Part shown: positions 9,796 through 17,795 of the stretch, piece by piece | Position numbering within the stretch: position 1 is the first letter of the stretch | How the letters are laid out: every line of letters begins with the position of its first letter | Source of the DNA: Chara braunii | Lineage: Eukaryota > Streptophyta > Charophyceae > Charales > Characeae | Length of the DNA stretch: 24,226 bases | Direction of reading: 5' to 3' | Assembly: GCA_003427395.1 (NCBI GenBank) | Contig: BFEA01000351.1 | Coordinates: 1,242,091 to 1,266,316 of the forward strand | Position numbers and translations under genes: made by a program | The notes under the pieces: generated by a model | Told to the model about the DNA's origin: nothing | Seen by the model: only the letters and a program-made list of their open reading frames with translations | The model's database searches: none

Positions 9796-10850
9796 AGGTC
9801 AGTTCATAATCTTGTCCACTTTCTTCGGATCAGGGTTCCTTCCTTCTAGGAATCACCTAAAACCCAAAAGTGTTACCTCCCTTTGGAACAATAGGGATTT
9901 CGACCCGTTGGCCGTTAGGTTGTACTTGGTCAACCTTTCCAGCACTTTAGTCACCCTCTACGCATGTTCCCACACAAATTGTCTGACTCGGCCATCCATT
10001 AAAGTCTCATCCTTTTCCGTCGGTCCTTTGATTGGATTGTTGTTAATGTATGGGAATGTAACCTCTCGACATATGTCCTCCATGACCTTTAGCATGTCTC
10101 GCTTGACATCGCGATCTCATTCGTCCACCCTTGAGGTACTACACACATTTGTACGAGGCCCCTAGGGGTATGCATAGCGGTCATCGGTCAGTTAGCAGGG
10201 TCTATGGGGAACTAGTCATAGCCAGAGTATAAGTCTATCAGGGAGTAGATGCTTCTTCCAGCAAACAACTCAACCGATAGATCCACGTTGGCGAAGCTAC
10301 CCGCATCGCGAACTATCACCGAATTCAACTTTTGTAAGTTTTGTATCCAGCGTAGGTCACCGCTTGGCTTCCAAAAGCAAAACCAATGATTGGTGTAAGG
10401 ACTATCTGCTGGTTCCGCTACGTTGGAGGTTATTTTTGGTTTAGGTACTCCATCACTTTTTTTTCTTTCTGAGCATACTTAGTGGGTCTATCGTTTCAAG
10501 GTGTGTGAGCGACGGTCCATATTTTGGCCATCTTGATCATGTCAGCGTCCAACCGTCCCCTCTCCTCGTCATTAAAGGAAACGACACCACTGTACTTTTG
10601 ACACAAGTCACAGATAAAGTCCCTCTCGGCAGGTAGAAGGAAATTATCATCCCCGACCTTCATTATCTTAAGCCTTTCCTGGGTAATTCTTCCTCCTTTT
10701 GACGTAGCCTCCCTTAGTCCCTTGATTATCTTTCTTTCCTTTTCTAATGCTTCATTGTAATATTTCTCCACCAGGATTGTCACCGGATTCTTATTAACGG
10801 CTTTGCGCTAGTACTTCCTCGTCGATCCGGTGACTATCTTCCTAAAAGAG
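9796..10850 (-). pseudogene. Reverse transcriptase (element 2), catalytic motif changed to YINN
   Basis: The connector from protease reads ITQERLKIMKVGDDNFLLPA and ends HTP with a TGA at 10496 where this family has Trp; NDRPTKYAQKEKK follows in the same frame. After a frameshift comes DSPYTNHWFCFWKPSGDLRW, then motif A YSLIDLYSGYD (catalytic Asp at 10233-10235) followed by TAG. TAMHTPRGLVQM and VPQGWTN follow, another shift near 10115-10125, then VTFPYINNNPIKG. In this lineage that last motif should read YIDDN. Both Asp codons are now AAC (10039-10044), so the enzyme would be inactive even without the stops. The thumb region has further stops near 9800. Confidence 0.85.
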
Positions 10851-11982
10851 GTTTAGTCGCAAAGAAGGTGAGTTGAATCGTACCTGTTTTTGTCGCCCTC
10901 ACAACATCATTGAATCCTTTCATTTCTCTCTTATCTCCCAACTCCTTGGCTTTATCTAGGAGCTTGAGCATCTTCCCAATATCATTTACTTTAACCGTTG
11001 TTTCCTCGTTTGTTATCCCACTTTCTTTCAACTTTGCCCGTACTTCCTCTATCAGTTTGTCGGATTCCCTATGATTAAGGGAGTTAACATGTCGTTGATG
11101 ACGAGGACGATGCCTATCACTTATCACAAAAGTTTGTTCTTGACTAGTGATAGGGTCGTAGAGAGAGAGCCAAGCTGCCCCATCATGACCAAAGAACACA
11201 CAAGCCTCCATCTTATGCAGAAAAGGAGCTCCAAGGATACAGTCATGATCCGAGTTGGAAACCATAAACCTAAGGATCTCGGTCCGTAAAGTTTCACTTT
11301 TAATAAGCATATTATCAATGAATCTTTCCAAAGACAGAAATCCGGCTATATGGGAGAGTTTGTGACTAGTTTTCCTATCTATCCCCAGCGCACAGGATCT
11401 CATCGTGACTAAGGATATGAGCACCATTTCAGGCCCGGAATCCACCAAAGATTTAACCTTTACGTCATTAACGAAGAAATTCAGATATACGCATGACATA
11501 TTGCCAAATCTCATCTTAGTTTCCGACGGAGCTCTCTCCACATGTTTAGGGACGAGTCTCAGACTATTGATCTCTACCTTCTTCCTTTCAACCATCTTCT
11601 CGAGTTTCTCCCTAAACTTAGCCACCAAGGTTACTGCCTCCTTCCAAGATAGGGTGATCTCAGTTTCCTCGAGCGACTTTTTCACTACCTCATCTATCGA
11701 GAACCCCTCTTCAGCCTCGGATCTCAAGATCACCTTTCTCTTCTTCCCAACGACTTTCTTTCCTTTTCTTTCCTTCACTAGTTCCTCAGTGCCATCAACC
11801 AATTGATATAACTCTCTTTGAGCCTTTTCCCGCTTTTTCTCTTCAACCTCCTTCTGATTGATATGAGACACGTTCAACCTTTGGCTTCCATGATTGTTGT
11901 CTTGGGCCACCATCTCCGGAGGTAAAATGCCATCAGAAGAGATAACATTAACCCTAGCCTTCTTCTTCTTATCCTTGTTGGC
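10834..11982 (-). pseudogene. Gag-pol linker and aspartic protease (element 2)
   Basis: The longest open frame in the window (359 residues from the Met at 11913; open back to a TAG at 11983). Residues ~20-130 are charged, Lys/Glu-rich and probably coiled or disordered. The protease follows: YLNFFVNDVKVKSLVDSGPE with the catalytic D-S-G at 11434-11442 (residues 158-160), a hydrophobic MVLIS strand, and CILGAPFLHKM as the C-terminal motif. The active site is intact. After about residue 270 the chain is again charged linker leading to the RT, which continues in another frame after 10834. The upstream stop at 11983 separates it from gag. Confidence 0.85.
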
Positions 11983-13128
11983 CTAGCTCTTTCCAGGATT
12001 GTCGCTCGCATTCCTCCTTTAACTCAAAATTCTACCTTATTCCAATTGGCATCACAGATGTGCCCATCGATATTTTTCTTGACTATCCCTTCTTCAAGGT
12101 CCTTCTTCAAGTTCTTCTCTAGCGTTGAGTATCGTCGTAAGGGGCCATCTCTCCTTTTTGCCAATATCGACTCCTGTTATCCTTTTTCCAATCCTGGTCT
12201 CGCTTCCTATCCCATTTCTTTCTTCTTTCCTTTCTTCTTCGCCCAGCGTCTCATCATCACTGCTTTCGCTCTCACCTTCACTCTTTTGCTTCTCCTTTTT
12301 TTTTTTTTTTTTTCCTCGGGACGAACTAAGGCTTGTGTAGCTAGTCCAGGGAGGGTCAATTGCTCGACGCTACCAAGCTTAACAAGAAGACCAAGAATCT
12401 CCTCGGCCTTCAAGTTCCCTCCCCAGTTGTCTCGACATTTCCCTCTGTTACACTTGTTATTGTTTTCATTTGTTCTAGAGACCACTTTCGGTTTGACATG
12501 AAAGGTAACTCAAGGACCATCTCGACCATTTTTTCCCACTTCAGAGGGTAATGGGCAGCGCAACTTACACACTTTTCCTTTCATCCTCCGCGAAGTTCGT
12601 TAGGAGGACATGACATTTTTGCGCCTCATCTAGGAAGGGCACCCCCCATGCAACCCTCTCAAAATCCTCCAAGAATTGGTCAAGGGTGTCGTATTTGGCA
12701 CGTCGCACGTCCAACAAATTTTGCATGGTTGTTGGGACTTCATACTTTGTGTACTCTTCGAACATCTTTTGTCTAACATCCGCCAATGTTGTCAGCCCTT
12801 GTGTCGTTTTTGTCACCGACACCTTCATCTTTGGCTTAACATGGGCTAACAAAGCTTTCAACTTTTGTTTATCCGACGAATCATGACTCATCGCAAAACT
12901 GTCATAGTCCTCTAGGAACTCCCTAACCCTGGTCCCATCAAAACGGGGTATGTTCTCCGTAGGTACCTAAGCTCTCGGAAGATTTAGCCGAACGTTCATA
13001 GTGTTCATTTCGTTCTTCATTGCCTCTATCCTGTTCAACAGTTCTTGTAGAAAAGTGGTAATGGTTACTTCCTTTTGTCTTGCAGAGGAACTAGCCCGAG
13101 TTTGTCGAGCTCCCGCTACCTTAACCAT
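11983..13128 (-). pseudogene. Gag polyprotein (element 2), broken
   Basis: The most likely start is ATG at 13126-13128, giving MVKVAGARQTRASSSARQKE and then a helical stretch IEAMKNEMNTMNVRLNLPRA. A TAG at 12967-12969 follows, then in the same frame VPTENIPRFDGTRVREFLED and the capsid-like 12565-12891 part: LADVRQKMFEEYTKYE, YDTLDQFLEDFERVAWGVPF, CHVLLTNFAEDERKS. This order (FDG..REFLEDY, then F..D..L.FERVA) is typical of plant Ty3 gag. A frameshift near 12567 moves the reading to CVSCAAHYPLKWEKMVE. A Lys-rich linker encoded by a pure 18-A run follows. No clear CCHC knuckle was found. Confidence 0.75.
12296..12313. repeat. Homopolymer T18 (A18 on the gag strand)
   Basis: Eighteen uninterrupted T on the plus strand, inside the gag-pol linker of element 2, where it encodes a Lys run. 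Such a run is prone to slippage and may explain part of the frame loss here. Confidence 0.95.
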
Positions 13129-13150
13129 CTCGTATGATTTATCCGTATAC

Positions 13151-13573
13151 CTACTTACTTCTGTGTCTTCCTTCTCGTGAGACCGCGTTTATGATAGGTT
13201 CCCAATTCTGATCGTCGGTGAAGGTTTCCGGCAGGAGTGGTTCAAGGATTCTGTCAAAAACAATCGGTCTCGTACAACTAGTTACTCTCATCTCTTTCCT
13301 TTCTAATTCTCTCCTTTCTTGGTCGATTATATTACTAATCTAGTTATGAAATGACTCATGGTCTGTCTCACTTTCTTTCAACGAAGGGACATAAGGTCGT
13401 ATATTGTACTCACCAGTGTCGAGGAACTTCACTACAAGGATATACGCCTTCCCAGGGGCATGCCTCTCCTCCAGGGATATGCAGCGCTCTATCTTGTAGG
13501 GAAAAACTTCTCCACCTGTAAAAGGAACTAGTTCGTTCAACGCTGTTGTGATTACCGGGCAGTAACTTGACAT
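13151..13573 (-). pseudogene. Module copy 5 (nearest gag), one internal stop
   Basis: Starts at an ATG with MSSYCPVITTALNELVPFTG, then GEVFPYKIERCI, AYILVVKFLDTGEYNIRPYV and KESETDHESFHN. A TAG at 13340 interrupts it. In the same frame a helix follows (NIIDQERRELERKEMRV), then FDRILEPLLPETFTDDQ, NWEPIINAVSREG and a TAG at 13151. The tail replaces the usual PSPPVP with LEPLLPE. The frame ends in AGAAGTAAGT, which looks like a splice donor. The gag ATG of element 2 lies 23 bases further on. The whole module is recognisable, so one nonsense change accounts for the break. Confidence 0.65.
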
Positions 13574-13883
13574 TGCCTAATTCCTAACTCCTCTTAATAT
13601 CACCCTCAGTCTCCCATTATCATCATAACCTTATGCTCTCCTTTTACTCCATAGATGTCAGTGTTTCGTCAACGCAGGATGCACCTTTCCTAATTTCTAC
13701 CATTTTTGTCACTGGATCTCGCACCCTCCTACAAATCAAGGTCCCTAATAAGCAACGATCCTCATGGCTCCAACTGTGAATAAGGGTTCTTGCCTTTTGG
13801 ATTCTTGTCTTGTCAGCTCCTTCTTTGTGCCCTCTTTTATTGAATTACCTTCAATCTAGTCTTCATGGTTGTCCCTCGCTATC
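13574..13883 (-). other. Inter-module segment between copies 4 and 5
   Basis: No module is present. On the minus strand one frame stays open for about 45 codons (TLIHSWSHEDRCLLGTLICR, continuing to ETLTSME) and looks weakly protein-like. It might be a second, less conserved part of the repeated unit. Evidence is thin. Confidence 0.3.
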
Positions 13884-14405
13884 TCAATCCTTCTTCATCT
13901 TTGATCTGCCTAATCCTTTACAGTGCCTACTAGGTCTTCTAGTCTGACCCTTTTTCGGACATCCCTCTCGCAATAGCTTGTCGTCAATGTTGACACTGCA
14001 CCACTTCCTATCTCTTAAGACAGCATTAAGAATAGGCTCCCAATTCTCACCATTGACGAAGCTATTTGCGATGGGAGGACTTGGGAAATTCTCATACAAA
14101 GTAGGCTCCACACTCCATGTGACTTTTTTTCCTTCCTCCTTAAGTTCGTCCCCGTACTTATAGACGTGACTGAGTGCCCATTTGTGACACCTTGTATGCC
14201 ACTGTCAAGTCTTCCTAGTCACTGGTGTGCATACACGTACATCATACTTATTGGTCTCTAGGAAGTGAGTTACTCACACGTACACCTTCTCCTTATCCTT
14301 GGGTATAGCTAGGATGATTTACCTCTCGATCTCATAAGGAAATGCCCCTCCGACCGTGAAGGGCTCTAAGTCTTTTAATAAGCGCGAGATGACAGAGGAA
14401 TTCCT
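13884..14405 (-). pseudogene. Module copy 4, three internal stops
   Basis: In one minus-strand frame: RNSSVISRLLKDLEPFTVGG, AFPYEIER, stop TAA (14319), IILAIPKDKEKVYV, stop TGA (14274), VTHFLETNKYDVRVCTPV, stop TGA (14205). Then, from HVYKYGDELKEEGKKVTWSV, it is open through LYENFPSPPIANSF and NWEPILNAVLRDRKW. It does not stop after that Trp, as copies 1 and 2 do, but continues CSVNIDDKLLREGCPKK with a basic tail to TGA at 13884. The length and order match the intact copies, so the three stops are decay in a real former exon or gene. Confidence 0.6.
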
Positions 14406-14610
14406 ATCAGGTAGTGTTCTTCCTTCAACCTTCCCCCAGATGTGTTTATTTCCTAAGAAGCCAGCATATCACTCAGCCATAACAAGGTCTCCTTTCCATT
14501 GTCAGGCGGGAGAAGATTCAGGAAAAGCCTCATCTCGAACTTCGAGCCGGTCTTCAAAGGCCTCAAGAAACAACGACTTTAGTCTTATGACTGGGTCCTC
14601 TTCCCTTGCC
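14406..14610 (-). other. Inter-module segment between copies 3 and 4
   Basis: One minus-strand frame, continuous with copy 4, is broken by only two TGA codons. It includes LKSLFLEAFEDRLEVRDEAF and GDLVMAE then YAGFLGNKHIWGKVEG. It reads like decayed coding sequence but shows no known motif. Confidence 0.3.
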
Positions 14611-14967
14611 TTACCAACCGCAGTCCGTGAAGCTATCCATAGCCAGAAAACTAGGGAGCCTTTCAAACTGCTTGACTTGTCCTCCCCAGGCTACTCTCTC
14701 ACACAACCCCTCAAGCAACTCCCTTATTTTTAAGTGATATATATATACTCTTTTTAGACACTCTAAATAACCTTCTTCTTCCTCTTTTTCTGTCGGAGCA
14801 TAAACCCTCACATCAAACCCGTCGGTTTTGAGGAATCTTACCGCCAGAACATAAAATATCAGATGCCCTTTCCTACAAACGTTATGCCTCAATATTTCGA
14901 AAGGGTTGTCAGTCTCAATGACTTTATCTAACTATCCTCTACCAATAGTCACAGTCGCAATTGACAT
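14611..14967 (-). pseudogene. Module copy 3, diverged
   Basis: From ATG at 14967: MSIATVTIGRG, then TAG at 14932, LDKVIETDNPFEILRHNVC, and the clear core FYVLAVRFLKTDGFDVRVYA (strand-strand match to VLVVRFLDT..YDVRPYV). A charged helix follows, then CERVAWGGQVKQFERLPSFL and DSFTDCGW, with a TAA directly after the Trp. The DWEPI part is lost or shifted. It is the most diverged of the readable copies. It ends TTGGTAAGG, again donor-like. Confidence 0.55.
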
Positions 14968-15126
14968 AAAGTCTTTGCATCCTATCATCATTATCTTGAG
15001 CCGTCTCTACTGCCTCCAGTTGGACTATCCGTTGGTTGCTGAGGATAAGATGTTTTTTTCTGTCGCATGTAGCATCACTCTTCTTTCATCCGAGCTCTTG
15101 CAATCTAGCAGATGCCTAATCTTAGT

Positions 15127-15321
15127 CTAATTCATAATTGCTCCAAAAGCAGCCGCTCGCATAAGCTTAAGATAGTGCTCTACCATGCCAATTTCGCCAT
15201 GCCTACCTAGTCTAGTGCCGCATCCTCTCACAATCCTTATGACAGTTGCTCGTTGCTCGTCTAGATAGGCCTTAAAGCAAAAGCTCTCTCCGCCATCAGG
15301 GGTGTAGACATCGATCGACAT
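15127..15321 (-). CDS. Small ORF after copy 2, unknown
   Basis: A 64-residue frame starting at ATG 15321, three bases after the TAA of copy 2 and in the same frame as copy 2. It reads MSIDVYTPDGGESFCFKAYL, then IRIVRGCGTRLGRHGEIGMV and a short helix. It is not a copy of the module. It may be the read-through tail of copy 2 (compare the CSVNIDD tail of copy 4, which has a similar S-x-I-D start) or a separate product. No family recognised. Confidence 0.35.
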   Translation of the reverse strand: MSIDVYTPDGGESFCFKAYLDEQRATVIRIVRGCGTRLGRHGEIGMVEHYLKLMRAAAFGAIMN

Positions 15322-15324
15322 AGC

Positions 15325-15720
15325 TTACCAGACTCGGTCCCTTAGTACTACGTTGAGGATTGGTCCCCAGTCCTTTCCACCGCAGAAGCTAGTGGGCACA
15401 GGAGGGCTTGGGAATCTCTCAAATTCTCTAGGCAGAACACTCCATGTCACCTTCATACCTTGCTGTTTCAACAACAACCTTTCATCGAAGATATACTCTA
15501 CAGCAGCTAACCAGCACGCCTCGTAATCAATCCCTCTCCTCGTTTCAATAGATACATATGGTCTCACATCATACTCGTTTGTATCGAGGAATCGGACTAC
15601 AAGGACGTATAGGGTCACAAAATCATGCTCGCAAGTCACACATTGCTCGATGATGTACGGGAAAGCACAACCAGCCGTAATCCTGGTCAGTGCCTCTATT
15701 GCTCTAGTTACTGCCAACAT
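15325..15720 (-). CDS. Module copy 2, intact 131-residue ORF
   Basis: Complete ORF from ATG at 15720 to TAA at 15325. Order: helix (AIEALTRITAG), CAFPYIIEQCVTCEH, VTLYVLVVRFLDTNEYDVRP, a helix with Trp (ACWLAAVEYIFDERLLLKQQ), VTWSVLPREFERF, PSPPVPTSFCGGKDW, and GPILNVVLRDRVW at the end. It aligns with copy 1 over its full length without a gap, with about 61 of 131 residues identical by hand count. No signal peptide or membrane segment. The two Cys of CVTC might bind a metal, but they are not kept in copies 3-5. Function unknown. Its ATG lies seven bases after the stop of copy 1. Confidence 0.6.
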   Translation of the reverse strand: MLAVTRAIEALTRITAGCAFPYIIEQCVTCEHDFVTLYVLVVRFLDTNEYDVRPYVSIETRRGIDYEACWLAAVEYIFDERLLLKQQGMKVTWSVLPREFERFPSPPVPTSFCGGKDWGPILNVVLRDRVW

Positions 15721-15727
15721 GGGTTGC

Positions 15728-16123
15728 CTACCAGTTCTGCCTCCTCAGCGCTGCATTGATGATAGGTTCCCAGTCCCTACCGTTACAAAATCCTTTGGGT
15801 ACCGGCGGGGTAGGAATCTTCTCATAGATCCTAGGCACTAAGCTCCAACTCGCTTTTATCCCTTGTTGTCTCAACTGATCTCTCTCTGCCTTGATACACT
15901 TCTCAATGACATCCCAGTTGGTAAAGAAATTCGGTTCCCGATCAGCCCCTTCTCGGATGTAGGGTCGAATATCACAATCATCAGTGTCAAGGAATCGGGA
16001 GACAAGCACATGCATAGTCGTTGTACTCCTTTCACAGGTGACACATTTGACAAATATATAGGGAAAGGCTCCTCCATAGGTGACGCGAGTTAGAGCTTTT
16101 AGGACATCATACTCTTCAGTCAT
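15728..16123 (-). CDS. Module copy 1, intact 131-residue ORF
   Basis: Complete ORF from ATG at 16123 to TAG at 15728: MTEEYDVLKALTRVTYGG, AFPYIFVKCVTCER, MHVLVSRFLDTDDCDIRPYI, a helical stretch ending AERDQLRQQGIKASWSLVP, IPTPPVPKGFCNGRDW and EPIINAALRRQNW. It is the same length as copy 2 and aligns with no gap. Predicted layout (my inference): helix, three strands, helix, strand, proline-rich linker, C-terminal helix. It looks soluble, with no export or membrane signal. Having two intact neighbours among broken copies suggests that coding was kept until recently or that these are the youngest duplicates. No known family recognised. Confidence 0.6.
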   Translation of the reverse strand: MTEEYDVLKALTRVTYGGAFPYIFVKCVTCERSTTTMHVLVSRFLDTDDCDIRPYIREGADREPNFFTNWDVIEKCIKAERDQLRQQGIKASWSLVPRIYEKIPTPPVPKGFCNGRDWEPIINAALRRQNW

Positions 16124-16138
16124 CGTCTGGTTTCTGAC

Positions 16139-16258
16139 TTATAGACTTGTCAAGCTGAGAACTAAGAAGACAGGTTCCAAGTCCTCGCGTGCAGACCTGA
16201 ATAACTTTAGATACGCTCCTACAAAAGGCCCCTCCTCTCGGGGCTCCTCTAGCCGAAA
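16139..16258 (-). pseudogene. Partial module copy 0 (C-terminal end only)
   Basis: A minus-strand frame ends GAYLKLFRSAREDLEPVFLV, then LSLTSL and TAA at 16139. The REDLEPVF part lines up with RDWEPIIN of copy 1, and its end sits 15 bases before the ATG of copy 1. Upstream of it no module sequence can be read. The match is short, so this copy is tentative. Confidence 0.35.
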
Positions 16259-16308
16259 GTTTTTCTGACCTGAGCCAGACCTTGTACAAACTTGCACTTA
16301 GACCGCTG

Positions 16309-16325
16309 CGAGGATTCGGACCTCG
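16309..16325 (-). other. tRNA T-arm-like hairpin
   Basis: On the minus strand CGAGGTCCGAATCCTCG forms a perfect five-base-pair stem with a seven-base loop TCCGAAT, close to the tRNA T-arm (loop TTCGAAT). No matching acceptor, D-arm or anticodon arm was found around it, so it is not a tRNA gene. It may be a SINE or tRNA remnant, or chance. Confidence 0.3.
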
Positions 16326-16830
16326 ACAGGCCTAAGGGGGGCCCTGTTGCATCTGTGCCCGCCCTAAGTGAAGGCGGGCCTAACAAATGAAGAGAGGCCC
16401 TCGACTGTCAATTTCCTATTTGGGGTCCAGACAGTTTCGTCACCCAAGTTGGTTGAGAAAAAAAAAAACACAGGCCGAGCAGCGAGACCTTCCAGCAGAG
16501 TTCGCAACCGGGATTCTTAGGAATAATTGTACCTGACCTAACCACACCCTCTTTGAAAACCAACCACCGATACCCACTGTATACTTGGTCTGTCGGACCT
16601 TTACCCATCTCCAATTGCTAAAAAAAACAAAAAGTATACCCAGACCTGCTCTACCTGAACATCTTCAGCATGTAACTGGCCATACCTACCCATAAACATT
16701 TTTTTTTCAAGACCACCCATGGCCACCTGAACGCAAACCGTTTGTTAACCACCCATACACCACCCTACCCCAATTTGTTTTACATTTACCCACCCGAAAC
16801 TACCCGTGCTTGTCACCCACCCTACCCTAA
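16326..16830. other. Low-complexity, C-rich stretch
   Basis: No gene recognised. Contains short A and T runs (for example A11 near 16459) and, from about 16670 on, scattered ACCCA/TACCC motifs that lead into the decamer array. Confidence 0.4.
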
Positions 16831-16960
16831 CCGCCCATAACCGCCCCTAACTGTCCCTAACTGCCCTTAACTGCCCCTAACCGCCCCTAACTGCCCCTAA
16901 CTGTTCCTAACTGTCCCTAACTGCCCCTAACTGCCCTAACTGTCCTTAACCGCCCATAAC
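16831..16960. repeat. Decamer tandem repeat CYGYCCCTAA
   Basis: Thirteen units of ten bases (one of nine) in register, consensus CTGCCCCTAA or CCGCCCCTAA. On the minus strand each unit gives TTAGGGG-like sequence with a G-run every ten bases, which is telomere-like and able to form G-quadruplexes. It is not a canonical plant (TTTAGGG) or vertebrate (TTAGGG) telomere array because the period is ten. Confidence 0.9.
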
Positions 16961-16974
16961 TTTTTTTTTTTTTT
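16961..16974. repeat. T14 homopolymer breaking the decamer array
   Basis: Fourteen T directly follow the last decamer; more diverged units (ACCGCC, AATTGTCC) continue after it to about 17017. Confidence 0.9.
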
Positions 16975-17045
16975 AACCGCCTTTAATTGTCCTTGACCGC
17001 CCCCAACCGTCCCCAACCCCTGGACGTCATAGGATTGACGTGAGA

Positions 17046-17500
17046 ATTTTTATTATTAATATTATTGTTATTACTGTTATTATTTTAGATGTGGCAGCTT
17101 CTGCAGCTACTGCCGCAACCTGACAGCAACAATTATTTTATTTGTCCACTTTGATGCTGCTATGGATGCATCTAGTGCTACAGTAGCGAACGCAACCTGT
17201 GTAGCATCTGCGAATGCAACAACCCTCGGTCTGTCGCACATACATACACTCTTACACAGACACGCACACACAGACACACAAATATTACATACACAGGGTT
17301 ACACACATATGAAAATAGTCTGTAAATTTGAAAAACAAAAAATAAAATGAAATAAGATATGAGGTTCACCCTTGCAAAAAAAATGTTTGCTTAATGGGAA
17401 AGCGAGAAATTTGGAATATGAGAAAAGTGTCGCGCTTGAGCAAAAATACAAAGCCTGCATGGCTACAAGACTCACATCGGGTATACCACGGTTACCTGAT
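17046..17500. other. ATT-rich and CA-rich low-complexity stretch
   Basis: 17048-17090 is a run of ATT/TTA triplets, and 17236-17305 is rich in CA/ACAC. Short ORFs in both strands are low in complexity and have no motif. No gene recognised. Confidence 0.5.
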
Positions 17501-17795
17501 GGGAACCTCTACCCGCCCGTACCCACCCCTTTTTGTTTCTGGCAACCCGTACCTGCCCATACCCGTCTATCTTTTTTTCTGGCCGCCCATACTCGTTTGT
17601 TTTTTTTTTACCCCTACCCCTACCTGCCCCTACCCACCCATGATCTCATGAAAGGGCAATTGTACCCGCCCTAACAACCACCACCTTTTGTTTGTGCCTG
17701 CCCATATCCAACTCCCCATTCGAAAGGGGTACCCATACCCGCGCGTAACCTGGCGGTTACAGTTGGGTACAGTCGGGTACGGGCAACGGTTACCC
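17501..17795. repeat. TACCC-type C-rich repeats with a strand switch
   Basis: Many CCCGTACCC, TACCTGCCC and CCCATACCC motifs are interrupted by T runs at about 17571 and 17600. At about 17758 the motif changes to GGGTACAGTCGGGTACGGG, the opposite strand sense, so the two sides could fold on each other. Related in style to the C-rich repeats at 16670-17020. Confidence 0.55.

Larger units (their letters stand above)
7761..13128 (-). mobile_element. Ty3/gypsy retrotransposon relic of a second lineage (element 2)
   Basis: On the minus strand the order is gag (from ATG at 13128), aspartic protease, RT, RNase H, integrase zinc finger, integrase core and C-terminal domain. RT motifs DLYSGYD and TAMHTPRGLVQM, and RNase H GGVLVQRDENGKERPLRFKS, mark a lineage distinct from elements 1 and 3. 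The element is broken by many stops and frameshifts, has lost both Asp of its RT catalytic motif, and has lost the integrase Glu. No LTR pair was identified. The tandem repeat at 7241-7640 and the module array at 13151-16258 flank it, and either could belong to it. Confidence 0.85.
13151..16258 (-). repeat. Tandem array of an unrecognised ~131-residue module
   Basis: At least five, probably six, copies of one protein module lie head-to-tail on the minus strand: a fragment at 16139-16258, then copies starting at 16123, 15720, 14967, about 14405 and 13573. Shared pattern: GGAFPY..E.C near residue 20, a hydrophobic VLVVRFLDT strand near 40, YDVRPYV near 50, a helix, an aromatic W-S-x-x-P stretch, FPSPPVP.SF, and DWEPIINAxLR near the end. 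Spacing is uneven (403, 753, about 562, about 832). Segments between copies hold partly open frames. The array ends about 20 bases before the gag ATG of element 2. Protein-level conservation across frames argues that it was coding. I recognise no known family. Confidence 0.75.

Noticed and set aside
9812-10165. Plus-strand ORF of 117 residues
   Set aside because: It lies antisense to the RT of element 2, whose motifs (TAMHTP, YINNNPIKG) are clear on the other strand.
11405-11806. Plus-strand ORF of 133 residues
   Set aside because: Antisense shadow of the protease frame of element 2; Ser/Phe/Leu-rich with no motif.
12046-12501. Plus-strand ORF of 151 residues
   Set aside because: Antisense to the gag-pol linker; its Phe/Leu run is the reverse of the poly-A Lys tract.
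16309-16325. tRNA gene
   Set aside because: Only a T-arm-like hairpin is present; no acceptor stem or anticodon arm can be drawn.
16831-16960. True telomere array
   Set aside because: The period is ten bases and units vary; neither TTTAGGG nor TTAGGG repeats in tandem.
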